Below, one piece after another: positions 17,534 through 26,721 of a stretch of 64,000 nucleotides of DNA. The stretch is from Jiangella aurantiaca. Lineage in GTDB: Bacteria > Actinomycetota > Actinomycetes > Jiangellales > Jiangellaceae. The stretch spans positions 62,001 to 126,000 of the forward strand of contig NZ_SMLB01000011.1 of the NCBI RefSeq assembly GCF_004349105.1, read 5' to 3'. Both the position numbers and the translations under genes were made by a program. Numbering within the stretch: position 1 is the first letter of the stretch; each line of letters starts with the position of its first letter. The notes beneath the pieces are model-generated. The model was given only the letters and a program-made list of their open reading frames with translations, did no database searches and had not been told where the DNA came from.

Positions 17534-18601
17534 ATGTCCGTAGGCACGAATCGGCCGCACCGCCGGTTGCTGACGTCCATGGCCGCCGTGTTCGCGGCCG
17601 GGGCCTTCGTGGTGGGCTGCACCAGCAACGAGCCCGAGGAGGAGGAAAACGCGCCGGCGGCCGAGACGGGCGGCGATGGCGGCGGCAACAGCAACGACGA
17701 GCCGGGCGAGACCGTCGTCATCGGCTTCTCCGGCCCTGAGGCCGACCACGGCTGGCTGGCCGCCGTCAACGACTCCGCCATCGCCGAGGCGGAGAACTAC
17801 GACGACATCGAGCTGCGCACGGCGGAGGGCACCAACGACGCCAGCCTGCAGATCAGCCAGATCGAGACGTTCATCAACGAGGGCGTCGACGCCATCGTGC
17901 TGCTGCCCACCGACGGCGCCCAGCTCACCGAGGTGGCCACCCGGGCGATGGAGGCCGGCATCCCGGTCGTCAACGTCGACCGCGAGTTCTCGACGCCGTT
18001 CGCCGCCCGCACCACGATCCTCGGCGACAACTACGGCATGGGTGTCTCGGCCGGGACGTACGCCTGCCAGCTGATCGAGGAGCATGGCATCGCCGACCCG
18101 GTGATCGCCGAGATCGCCGGCATCGACTCGCTGCCGCTCACCCAGGACCGCTCGCAGGGCTTCGAGGACGCGCTCGCCGCCTGCGACCAGACCGTCGACA
18201 ACCGCGTCGCCGCCGAGTTCACCGTCGAGTCCGGCGAGGAGCAGGCCGCGAACCTGCTGCAGGCCGCGCCGCAGATCGACATCATCTGGAACCACGACGA
18301 CGACCAGGGCGTCGGCGTCAAGCAGGCGTTCGACAACGCCGGCCGCGACGAGTTCTTCTTCATCGGCGGCGCCGGCTCCTCGAACGCGATGCAGTGGATC
18401 CAGGACGGCGAGATGGAGGCCACCATCCTCTACCCGCCGACGCAGGCTGCCGACGGCATCCGGCTGGCCCGGCTGCTGGCGCAGAACAAGGGGATGTCGG
18501 ACCTGGTGCAGGTCGAGGTGCCGCGCCGGATCGTGCTGAACGCTCCGGTGGTCAACGCCGACAACGTCGAGGACTACCTGCACCTGGGCTTCGAGTCCTA
18601 G
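17534..18601 (+). CDS. Sugar ABC transporter substrate-binding lipoprotein, RbsB type
   Basis: 355 aa. The signal peptide ends in a lipobox (FVVGC, Cys ~36), then an acidic Glu/Gly/Asn linker and a periplasmic-binding-protein type 1 fold: VVIGFSGPEADHGWLAAV, QISQIETFINEGVDAIVLLP, AGIPVVNVDRE, WNHDDDQGVGV. By class the ligand is a monosaccharide or cyclitol; the sequence does not say which. Start ATG 17534 follows GAGGAGAG. It completes the ROK-RbsA-RbsC-RbsB operon and precedes a hairpin and then a Gfo/Idh oxidoreductase, the likely first enzyme acting on the imported compound. Confidence 0.92.
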   Translation: MSVGTNRPHRRLLTSMAAVFAAGAFVVGCTSNEPEEEENAPAAETGGDGGGNSNDEPGETVVIGFSGPEADHGWLAAVNDSAIAEAENYDDIELRTAEGTNDASLQISQIETFINEGVDAIVLLPTDGAQLTEVATRAMEAGIPVVNVDREFSTPFAARTTILGDNYGMGVSAGTYACQLIEEHGIADPVIAEIAGIDSLPLTQDRSQGFEDALAACDQTVDNRVAAEFTVESGEEQAANLLQAAPQIDIIWNHDDDQGVGVKQAFDNAGRDEFFFIGGAGSSNAMQWIQDGEMEATILYPPTQAADGIRLARLLAQNKGMSDLVQVEVPRRIVLNAPVVNADNVEDYLHLGFES

Positions 18602-18605
18602 TAAG

Positions 18606-18656
18606 GACGGGCGAGGTGGCGGGGCCGGCGCCGGTCCCGCCACCGCCTCGCCCGTC
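18606..18656 (+). terminator. Hairpin after the binding-protein gene
   Basis: GACGGGCGAGG..TGGCGGG pairs with CCCGCCACCGCCTCGCCCGTC, a stem of about 18 bp with a 3-nt bulge, just after the stop at 18601. There is no T-run. It may only lower transcription into the following oxidoreductase gene, a common way to overproduce a binding protein. Confidence 0.55.
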
Positions 18657-18689
18657 ACCAACGGGGGCACACAACGGAAGGCACAGCAC

Positions 18690-19883
18690 ATGACGGTTGA
18701 CGACACGCCGACCCTCGGCATCGGGATGGTGGGCTACGCGTTCATGGGGGCGGCCCACTCCCAGGCCTGGCGCAATGCGCGTAGTTTCTTCGATGTTCCA
18801 GTTGTTCCGCTCCTCAGAGCGCTGGGCGGCCGGAACTTCGAAGCAGCGAGCAACGTCGCCAGACGCTTCGGGTGGGAGAGCGTCGAGACGGACTGGCGGC
18901 AGCTCATCGCCCGCGACGACGTGGGTTTGGTCGACGTCTGCACGCCCGGCGACACGCACGCCGAGATCGCGATCGCGGCGCTCGAAGCCGGCAAGCACGT
19001 GCTCTGCGAGAAGCCGCTGGCCAACACCGTGGCCGAGGCCGAGGCCATGGTCGAGGCGGCGGAGAAGGCGGCGGAGTCGGGCGTGCGCAGCCTGGTCGGC
19101 TTCACCTACCGCCGGGTGCCGGCCATCGCGCTGGCCCGGCAGCTGGTGGCCGAGGGCCGGCTCGGGCAGCTGCACCACGTCCGCGCGCAGTACCTGCAGG
19201 ACTGGATCGCCGACCCGGACGTGCCGCTGTCGTGGCGGCTGCAGAAGGACAAGGCCGGCTCCGGCGCGCTCGGCGACATCGGCGCGCACGTCATCGACCT
19301 GACGCAGTACATCACCGGCGAGCGCATCACCGGCGTCAGCGCGATCCTCGAGACGTTCGTCAAGGAGCGCCCGATCCCCGAGTCGTTCACCGGGCTGGCC
19401 GGCTCCGCGTCCGAGCACGCCGCGAAGGGCCCCGTCACCGTCGACGACACCGCGCTGTTCCTGACCCGGTTCACCGGGGGAGCGGTGGGCTCGTTCGAGG
19501 CGACCCGGTTCGCCACCGGGCGCAAGAACGCCATCCGCGTCGAGATCAACGGGGCGAAGGGCAGCCTCGCGTTCGACTTCGAGGACATGAACGTCCTCAA
19601 CGTCTTCGACAACACCGAGGACCCCCGGGTGGGCGGCTTCAAACGGGTGCTGGTCACCGAGCCCAGCCACCCGTACATCAGCGCCTGGTGGCCCGCGGGG
19701 CACGGGCTGGGCTACGAGCACGCCTTCACCCACCAGGCCGTCGACCTGCTGACGGCGATCGCCGAGGGCCGCGACCCGGAGCCGTCGTTCGCCGACGGCC
19801 TGAACATCCAGCGGATCCTGGCCGCTGTCGAGGACAGCGCCGCGGCCGGGAGCGCGTGGACGGAGGTGCCCGCACCCACCTGA
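18690..19883 (+). CDS. Gfo/Idh/MocA-family NAD(P)-dependent oxidoreductase
   Basis: 397 aa. The N-terminal Rossmann domain begins GIGMVGYAFMG (~10-20); CEKPLANT (~106) carries the family's catalytic Lys, and GDIGAHVIDL (~195) and GYEHAFTHQ supply the other conserved active-site positions in the C-terminal substrate domain. The family includes inositol, glucose-fructose and 3-keto-sugar (ThuB-like) dehydrogenases. Position just after a sugar transporter and before a ThuA-containing secreted protein suggests oxidation of a sugar at C3 or of a cyclitol; this is inference. Residues ~28-60 use unusual codons (AGT, GTT, CCA, AGA) compared with the rest of the gene. Confidence 0.9.
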   Translation: MTVDDTPTLGIGMVGYAFMGAAHSQAWRNARSFFDVPVVPLLRALGGRNFEAASNVARRFGWESVETDWRQLIARDDVGLVDVCTPGDTHAEIAIAALEAGKHVLCEKPLANTVAEAEAMVEAAEKAAESGVRSLVGFTYRRVPAIALARQLVAEGRLGQLHHVRAQYLQDWIADPDVPLSWRLQKDKAGSGALGDIGAHVIDLTQYITGERITGVSAILETFVKERPIPESFTGLAGSASEHAAKGPVTVDDTALFLTRFTGGAVGSFEATRFATGRKNAIRVEINGAKGSLAFDFEDMNVLNVFDNTEDPRVGGFKRVLVTEPSHPYISAWWPAGHGLGYEHAFTHQAVDLLTAIAEGRDPEPSFADGLNIQRILAAVEDSAAAGSAWTEVPAPT

Positions 19884-20043
19884 TCCACGCGGCCGGCACC
19901 GCCGGCGCGACGATGCACCTACCCGCAGCTTGCGAGGACGAGACATTTCGGCCTCACCGGAAAAGCATGGTTCGGCCGAGAACCACGGGGGAACCCCCGG
20001 CACGGAGCGCACTTCCCGTTTCCGACAGTCGAAGGAGACTGTG

Positions 20044-23000
20044 GTGAGTCATCCCGCGCAACGCGCCCGCCGATGGGCGCGGCGATTATTGGCTGCAGGT
20101 GTCGCCGTCGTGACGGCGGTCCCGCTCGCGGTCGCCGCGATGGCGCCCCCGGCCGCGGCCCACCCCGGCCACGGCGGTTACTCGATCCTGGTGTTCTCGA
20201 AGACCGCGGGGTTCCGGCACGACTCGATCCCGGCGGGCATCGCGGCGATCCAGCAGCTGGGCGCCGAGCACGACTTCGACGTCACCGCGACGGAGGACGC
20301 CACGGCGTTCACCGACGCGAACCTGGCCCAGTACGACGCCGTCGTCTGGCTGTCCACCACCGGCGACGTGCTCAACGCCGACCAGCAGGCGGCGTTCGAG
20401 CGGTACATCCAGGCCGGCGGCGGGTACGCCGGCATCCACTCCGCGTCCGACACCGAGTACAGCTGGCCGTGGTACGGCGGGCTGGTCGGTGCCTACTTCG
20501 CCAGCCACCCGCAGAACCAGACCGCGACGGTCAAGGTGGAGGACCCGGCGCACCCGTCGACGGCGCACCTCGACCCGCTCTGGTCCCGGTTCGACGAGTG
20601 GTACAACTACCAGTCCAACCCGCGCGGGAACGTGCACGTGCTGACGTCGCTGGACGAGAAATCGTACTCGCCAGGCGGCGGCGCCATGGGTGCGGACCAC
20701 CCGATCACCTGGTGCCAGGACTACGACGGCGGCCGGTCCTGGTACACCGGCCTGGGCCACACCATCGAGTCGTACTCGGAGCCCGACTTCCTGCAGCTGG
20801 TCCTCGGCGGCATCGAGACCGCGGCCGGCGTCACGCCGGCGGACTGCTCGGCCAGCAAGCCGGACAGCTTCGAGAAGGTGACGCTCGACGACACCACCAG
20901 CAACCCGATGGAGCTGGCGGTCGCCGACGACGGGCGGGTCCTCTACATCGACCGCAACGGCGCGGTCCGGCTCATCCGGCCCGACGGCTCGGCCACCACG
21001 GTCGGCACGCTGAGCGTGTACACGGGCCAGGAGTTCGGCCTCATGGGCATCGCGCTGGACCCCGACTTCACCACCAACGGCTGGATCTACCTCACCTACG
21101 CACCGGCGGGCGGCGAGGCGATCGACCGGGTGTCGCGGTTCACGCTGACCGGCGAGACGCTCGACCTCGCCAGCGAGACAGTCATCATCGAGTACCCGAC
21201 CAACCGGGTCGAGTGCTGCCACGCCGGCGGCGCGCTGGAGTTCGACAACGACGGCAACCTGTACCTCACCACCGGCGACAACACGAACCCGTTCGCGTCC
21301 AACGGCTACGCGCCGATCGACGAGCGGCCCGGCCGCGAGCTCTGGGACGCCCAGCGCACGTCGGCCAACACCAACAGCCTCAGCGGCAAGGTGCTGCGCA
21401 TCACCCCGTCCGACGGCGGCGGCTACACGATCCCCGCGGGGAACCTGTTCCCTTCAGGTACCGCGCAGACCCGGCCCGAGATCTTCGCGATGGGCTTCCG
21501 CAACCCGTTCCGCATCGGTCTGGACCCGGCGACGAACAAGCTCATGGTCGCCGACTACGGCCCGGACGCCGGAAGCGCGAACCCCAGCCGCGGCCCGGAC
21601 GGCCGGGTGGAGTGGAACATCGTCGACCAGCCCGGGTTCTACGGCTGGCCGTACTGCGTCGGCAACAACACGCCGTACATCGACTTCGACTTCGCCACCA
21701 ACCAGTCGGGCGCCGCGTTCAACTGCGACGCACCGGTCAACAACTCGCCGAACAACACCGGCCTGACGCAACTGCCGGCTGCCATACAGGCGGAGGTCTG
21801 GTACGGCTACTCCACCAACCCGCTGTTCCAGGAGATCGGCGGCGGTGGCGCCCCGATGGCCGGCGGCGTCTACCGGTATGACCCGGACCTGGTGTCTGAC
21901 CGCAAGTGGCCGGCGTACTGGGACGGCAAGGCCATCTTCGGTGAGTGGAACCAGGGCAACCTGTACTCGTTCCAGCTGGACGAGGCCGGTTCCGCCGTCA
22001 CCGACATCAACGCCGTCTTCCCGGACTGGCCGTTCGCCCGGCCGCACGCCCTGCAGTGGGGCCCGGACGGCGCGCTGTACGTGATCGAGTGGGGTAGCGG
22101 CTTCGGCGGCAACAACGCCGACTCCGGCGTCTACCGCATCGACTACGTGCAGGGCACCCGGGCGCCGGTGGCGCGCATCAGCGCCAGCGCGACGTCCGGC
22201 CCGGTGCCGCTGGAGGTGTCGTTCGACGGCACCGCGTCGATCGACCCCGAGGGCGGGCCGGTCACCTACGCGTGGGACTTCAACGGCGACGGCACGGTCG
22301 ACTCCACCGAGCCGGAGGCGTCGTACACGTATACGACGGCGGGCGACTACACCGTCGCGCTGACCGTCACGGACGGCGACGGCCTGCAGGACATCGCCAA
22401 CGTCGAGATCGCGGCCGGCAACACCGCACCCGAGGTGAACGTGGCCTGGCCGCCGAACGGCGGGTTCTTCGACTTCGGCGACACCATTCGCTACGAGGTG
22501 AGCGCCACCGACGCCGAGGACGGCCAGGGCGAGTGCCCGCGCATCGTCACCCAGCCCGGGCTCGGCCACGACGAGCACTCGCACGAGTACGCCGAGTACT
22601 TCGGCTGCGCGGGCACGTTCGCGCTGCCCGGCGACGAGGGGCACGTCGGCGCGAACATCTTCGGCACCGTCACGGTCACCTACACCGACAACGGCGCGCC
22701 GAACGTCCGCCCGCTGACCAGCCAGGAGGTGCTGGTCCTGCAGCCCAAGCGGCGCGAGGCCGAGCACTTCGACCACACCGGCCGGCTGTCCGGCTCCACG
22801 TCGGGCGGTGACCCGGGCGTGGCGCTGGAAACCACCGGCGACCCGGCCGGCGGCAGCCAGAACATCGGCTGGATCGACGACGGCGACTGGTGGGCGTGGG
22901 ACCCGATGAACCTCACGAACATCGAGGACATCACGCTGCGGGCGGCGTCGCCGTCGGCCGGCGCCACGGTCGAGGTCCGCACCGGCGCGCCGGATGGCCC

Positions 23001-26000
23001 GACCGTGGCCACCATCGCCGTGGCGGCGACCGGCGCCTGGCAGGTCTACGGTGAGTTCACCGGCGAGGTGAGCGGCGAGACGGCGACCACGAGCGGCCCG
23101 CTCTACTTCGTCAAGACCGCCGGCCAGCTCAACGTGAACTGGATCGACTTCAACGGCCGCGGCGTCACCGACAACCAGCGGCCCGACGTCGAGGTGACCG
23201 CGACGCCGACCAGCGGCACCGTCCCGCTGGACGTCGACTTCGAGGCCACCGCCACCGACCCCGAGGGCGACGACCCGCTCACCTACGCGTGGGTCTTCGG
23301 CGACGGCGGCACCGCCACCGGCCCCACGGCGTCGCACACCTACACCGAGGCGGGCAGCTACGACGCCTCGGTGACAGTGACCGACGCGCGCGGCGCCGCG
23401 GCGACCGAGCACGTCACCATCGAGGTCGACCCGGTCGTGAGCGAGCCGCCGGTCTGCCTCAACGGGCGGTCCGACGGATTCGACGGCACGTCGCTGGACC
23501 GAGACCGCTGGACGACGGTGATCCGCGAGAACCAGGACCTCGTGGTCGAGGACGGCTCGCTGGCGCTGCCGACGTCGAGCACCGACATCTACGGCACCAA
23601 CAACACGAACACGCCGAACATCGTCCTGCAGGACCTGCCGGACGGGCCGTTCACCGCGACCGCGAAGCTGACCATGCAGGCCTACCGGGCCTACCAGCAG
23701 GCCGGTCTGATCATCTACGGCGACGACGACAACTACGCCAAGATGGTGCTGGAGGGCCGTGACACCGGCACCACCAACCCGGCGGCGCGCATCTTCCAGT
23801 TCATCCGCGAGGAGAACGGCGCGCCCAACGAGGTCGGCGAGAGCAACACCGCCAACCTCGGCGCCGCCTACCCGGACACCGTCTGGGTGCGCTACATCAG
23901 CGATGGCACCAACCTGCGCGCCGCGTACAGCGCCGACGGCGTGAACTTCACCGAGATGCCGCAGACGAAGAGCCTGTCCGGCATCACGAACCCGAAGATC
24001 GGCCTGGTCGCGTTGTCCGGCACCGGCCAGCCGGTCACCGAGGTGCGGTTCGACTCGTTCCACATCACGCCCGACGACACCGCCACGCCGCCGGCCCCGG
24101 ACGACGAGTTCGACGGGACGACGCTGGACGGCTGCCGCTGGACCGTGCTGCGGCCGGACGAGACGGGCTACCGGGTCGCCGACGGGAAGCTGGAGATCGA
24201 CACCCCGAACGGCGACATCTACACCGGCGACACCACGCCGCCGCCGGGGAACTTCATGCTCCAGCCGGCGCCCGCCGGCGACGAGTGGACCATCGAGACG
24301 CTGGTCGACGCCTCCGCATTGGTCGAGCAGTACCAGCAGGGCGGGCTGATCGTCTACGAGGACGACGACAACTACGTCAAGTTCGATTTCGTGGTCGACA
24401 ACCCGGCCGGTCAGCCGGTGGCCCGCCGCATCGAGCTGCGTAGCGAGGTCGGCGCCGCCATCCAGAACCCGCAACCCCAGGTCACCGGCCTGACCCAGGG
24501 CGTGTGGCACCTGCGCCTCTCCCGGTCCGGCGACACCTACAGCGGCGCCTACAGCGCCGACGGGCAGACCTGGACCCCGCTGGGCGAGGCGGTCACCAAC
24601 ACCGCGCTGTCCGCGGGCGATGTACGGGTCGGCCTGTTCACCATCGGCACCAACCAGGTGGCGCCCAAGACGGTCACGTTCGACTACTTCCACGTCGACG
24701 GCGGCCAGCAGGCCTGCGAGCCGACGGCGCCGGAGGAGGGCTACACCAGCCTCTTCGACGGCACCGAGGCGAGCCTGGCCGGCTGGGAGATGGCCGGTCC
24801 GGGCGGGTTCGCGCTTACCGAGGACTGCACGCTGCTGTCCGAGGGCGGCATGGGCCTGTACTGGTACTCGGCGGACTCCTACGAGGACTACAGCCTCAAG
24901 CTGGACTGGATGATGCCGGGCGACGACAACTCCGGCGTCTTCGTCGGGTTCCCGAACCCGGGGACCGACCCCTGGGTCGCCGTCAACCAGGGCCACGAGA
25001 TCCAGATCGACGCCACGGACGCGGCGGACCGCACCACGGGTGCGATCTACGCGTTCCAGGGTGCCGACCAGGCCGCTCGCGACGCGGCGCTCAACCCGCC
25101 GGGCGAGTGGAACGAGTACGAGATCGTGGTCCAGGGCGACCGCATCCGGGTCTACCTCAACGGTGCGCTGATCAACGACTACACCGACACCGACCCGAAT
25201 CGGATGAACCAGCCCAGCTACATCGGCATCCAGAACCACGGAGCCGCGGACCAGGTGTACTTCCGCAACGTCCGCATCCAGGAGCTCGTCGACGAGACGG
25301 CGCCCGCGGTCGAGGTCACCCTCGACCCGGCCGAGCCGACCGGCCAGAACGGCTGGTGGACCGGCCCGGTCTCCGTCACCGCGGTGGGCACCGACGAGCA
25401 GGGCGGCGAGGTCGCGTTGGAGTACCGGACCGGCGGCGGCGACTGGACGCCGTACACCGGTGCGGTGATCGTGGACGCCGACGGCGAGCACGCGCTGGAG
25501 TTCCGTGGCACCGACACCGCCGGCAACGTGTCCGGCCCGGTGCCGGTGGCGGTCCGCAAGGACGCCACGCCGCCGGTCACCACCGCCACGCTCGAGGGCG
25601 GCGGCCCGGGCGGCGCCGTGGACGTCACGCTGGCGGCCACCGACGCCACGTCCGGCGTCGCGGCCACCGAGTGGTCGCTCGACGGAGGCGAATGGACGGC
25701 CTACGACGGGCCGGTCACGGTCAGCGGCGACGGCGAGCACGAGCTGCTGTACCGCTCGACCGACGCGGCCGGGAACGCCGAGGACGCCAAGGCGGTCACA
25801 GTCAGCGTCGACGGGTCCGCGCCGGTGCTGTCGGTGAGCGGCGTCGCGCACGGCCAGCTCTACGGCGACAGCCTGAGCCTGACCGTCAGCTGGGCGGCGA
25901 CGGACAACGGACCGGTCACTGTGACCGGGACGCTGGACGGCGCGCCGATCCAGTCCGGTGCCGTGGTCGCGCTGCACGCGATCCCGCTCGGCCTGCACGA

Positions 26001-26436
26001 GCTGGTCGTCGAGGCGACCGACGCGGCCGGCAACAGCACGGTCCAGGAGCTGGTGTTCTTCTCCACGACGTCCTTCTCGGACATGGAGAGCCTGATCACC
26101 CAGTTCCAGACGGCCGGGCAGATCACGCCACGAGTGGCCAAGGACCTGCAGAAGTCGCTGTCCACCGCCCGCCGGCAGGAGGGCATGGGCCGCGAGGACC
26201 GGGCCGTGATCGCGCTGGAGACGTTCAAGAGCACGGTCAACGCGAAGGTCACCGACGCGGGGGTGCGCGGCACCCTCGTCCGGGACGCCGACGCGATGAT
26301 CCTCCGGCTCGGCGGCACGCCGCGGCAGGCCGCGGCCGGCGTCGAGGCCAACGGTGGTGAGGCGCTCACCGAGACGGGCCGTCTCGACGGCGACCCGGAC
26401 CGTACAGAGGGCAAGGAGCTGCCCGCCACGGAGTAA
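20044..26436 (+). CDS. Giant secreted multidomain protein: ThuA + PQQ-type sugar dehydrogenase + PKD/CBM6/DUF1349/DUF1080/Ig modules
   Basis: 2130 aa from GTG 20044, six bases after AAGGAG; GTG 20041 and ATG 19930 are possible but put extra residues before an obvious signal peptide (RRWARRLLAAG... ending PPAAAH). Domains in order: ThuA-like (~40-270), Gdh/sorbosone dehydrogenase (~277-700; VECCHAGGALEF, GFRNPFR), PKD (~706-794), Ig-like (~796-892), CBM6-like (~898-1035), second PKD (~1046-1132), two DUF1349-like (~1146-1342, ~1353-1556), DUF1080 (~1565-1749), three Ig/OmpL47-like (~1753-2007) and a helical FIMAH-like domain (~2010-2095). ThuA and DUF1080 families include enzymes of 3-keto-sugar metabolism, so one polypeptide may oxidise and cleave glycosides outside the cell. 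A TTA codon at 20086-20088 lies in the signal peptide. Confidence 0.88.
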   Translation: MSHPAQRARRWARRLLAAGVAVVTAVPLAVAAMAPPAAAHPGHGGYSILVFSKTAGFRHDSIPAGIAAIQQLGAEHDFDVTATEDATAFTDANLAQYDAVVWLSTTGDVLNADQQAAFERYIQAGGGYAGIHSASDTEYSWPWYGGLVGAYFASHPQNQTATVKVEDPAHPSTAHLDPLWSRFDEWYNYQSNPRGNVHVLTSLDEKSYSPGGGAMGADHPITWCQDYDGGRSWYTGLGHTIESYSEPDFLQLVLGGIETAAGVTPADCSASKPDSFEKVTLDDTTSNPMELAVADDGRVLYIDRNGAVRLIRPDGSATTVGTLSVYTGQEFGLMGIALDPDFTTNGWIYLTYAPAGGEAIDRVSRFTLTGETLDLASETVIIEYPTNRVECCHAGGALEFDNDGNLYLTTGDNTNPFASNGYAPIDERPGRELWDAQRTSANTNSLSGKVLRITPSDGGGYTIPAGNLFPSGTAQTRPEIFAMGFRNPFRIGLDPATNKLMVADYGPDAGSANPSRGPDGRVEWNIVDQPGFYGWPYCVGNNTPYIDFDFATNQSGAAFNCDAPVNNSPNNTGLTQLPAAIQAEVWYGYSTNPLFQEIGGGGAPMAGGVYRYDPDLVSDRKWPAYWDGKAIFGEWNQGNLYSFQLDEAGSAVTDINAVFPDWPFARPHALQWGPDGALYVIEWGSGFGGNNADSGVYRIDYVQGTRAPVARISASATSGPVPLEVSFDGTASIDPEGGPVTYAWDFNGDGTVDSTEPEASYTYTTAGDYTVALTVTDGDGLQDIANVEIAAGNTAPEVNVAWPPNGGFFDFGDTIRYEVSATDAEDGQGECPRIVTQPGLGHDEHSHEYAEYFGCAGTFALPGDEGHVGANIFGTVTVTYTDNGAPNVRPLTSQEVLVLQPKRREAEHFDHTGRLSGSTSGGDPGVALETTGDPAGGSQNIGWIDDGDWWAWDPMNLTNIEDITLRAASPSAGATVEVRTGAPDGPTVATIAVAATGAWQVYGEFTGEVSGETATTSGPLYFVKTAGQLNVNWIDFNGRGVTDNQRPDVEVTATPTSGTVPLDVDFEATATDPEGDDPLTYAWVFGDGGTATGPTASHTYTEAGSYDASVTVTDARGAAATEHVTIEVDPVVSEPPVCLNGRSDGFDGTSLDRDRWTTVIRENQDLVVEDGSLALPTSSTDIYGTNNTNTPNIVLQDLPDGPFTATAKLTMQAYRAYQQAGLIIYGDDDNYAKMVLEGRDTGTTNPAARIFQFIREENGAPNEVGESNTANLGAAYPDTVWVRYISDGTNLRAAYSADGVNFTEMPQTKSLSGITNPKIGLVALSGTGQPVTEVRFDSFHITPDDTATPPAPDDEFDGTTLDGCRWTVLRPDETGYRVADGKLEIDTPNGDIYTGDTTPPPGNFMLQPAPAGDEWTIETLVDASALVEQYQQGGLIVYEDDDNYVKFDFVVDNPAGQPVARRIELRSEVGAAIQNPQPQVTGLTQGVWHLRLSRSGDTYSGAYSADGQTWTPLGEAVTNTALSAGDVRVGLFTIGTNQVAPKTVTFDYFHVDGGQQACEPTAPEEGYTSLFDGTEASLAGWEMAGPGGFALTEDCTLLSEGGMGLYWYSADSYEDYSLKLDWMMPGDDNSGVFVGFPNPGTDPWVAVNQGHEIQIDATDAADRTTGAIYAFQGADQAARDAALNPPGEWNEYEIVVQGDRIRVYLNGALINDYTDTDPNRMNQPSYIGIQNHGAADQVYFRNVRIQELVDETAPAVEVTLDPAEPTGQNGWWTGPVSVTAVGTDEQGGEVALEYRTGGGDWTPYTGAVIVDADGEHALEFRGTDTAGNVSGPVPVAVRKDATPPVTTATLEGGGPGGAVDVTLAATDATSGVAATEWSLDGGEWTAYDGPVTVSGDGEHELLYRSTDAAGNAEDAKAVTVSVDGSAPVLSVSGVAHGQLYGDSLSLTVSWAATDNGPVTVTGTLDGAPIQSGAVVALHAIPLGLHELVVEATDAAGNSTVQELVFFSTTSFSDMESLITQFQTAGQITPRVAKDLQKSLSTARRQEGMGREDRAVIALETFKSTVNAKVTDAGVRGTLVRDADAMILRLGGTPRQAAAGVEANGGEALTETGRLDGDPDRTEGKELPATE

Positions 26437-26514
26437 CCGTTGTAGCCGACCGCGAGGTCTGACGTCAGTCGGCGATGACACAGTCCCCAACCCCCACCAC
26501 AAGGAGACGTCACC

Positions 26515-26721
26515 ATGAGAGTTCTGCTGCCGTCCGGCGCGCCGCGCCGGAACGGAACCCGCGACCAGGGCACCTCGGCCCTGCCCCGGATCGCCGGGCC
26601 GGGCTCTCGTGGGCGACGGGGAGCCGGCACACGCCGGCTCCCGGCCCCGGTGCCGGAGCGACGCGCTCCGCGCCGGCACCGGGGCGCCAGCTTCGTGGCG
26701 TTCGAAGGGGCGCAGGCATGA
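26515..26721 (+). CDS. Small open reading frame or structured leader before the ebo-like operon
   Basis: 68 codons from ATG 26515, with AAGGAG nine bases upstream, ending in an ATGA overlap with the cyclase gene, so the translation signals look real. The peptide is Arg/Pro/Gly-rich with no domain. Its second half is dominated by two strong hairpins in the DNA (26619-26642 and 26645-26684), which suggests the RNA structure matters more than the peptide. The start context GGAGACGTCACC is shared with the 3413 gene. It may be a leader peptide, a degenerate gene or a genuine small protein; I cannot decide. Confidence 0.35.
   Translation: MRVLLPSGAPRRNGTRDQGTSALPRIAGPGSRGRRGAGTRRLPAPVPERRAPRRHRGASFVAFEGAQA
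26619..26684 (+). promoter_or_regulatory. Two tandem strong hairpins in the leader of the ebo-like operon
   Basis: First hairpin: GGGAGCCGGC (26619-26628) with GCCGGCTCCC (26633-26642), loop 4. Second: CCCCGGTGCCGG (26645-26656) with CCGGCACCGGGG (26673-26684), whose loop can pair further (GAGCG/CGCTC). They sit 34 bases before the cyclase start. No T-run follows, so attenuation, RNA stabilisation or insertion debris are all possible. Confidence 0.55.
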
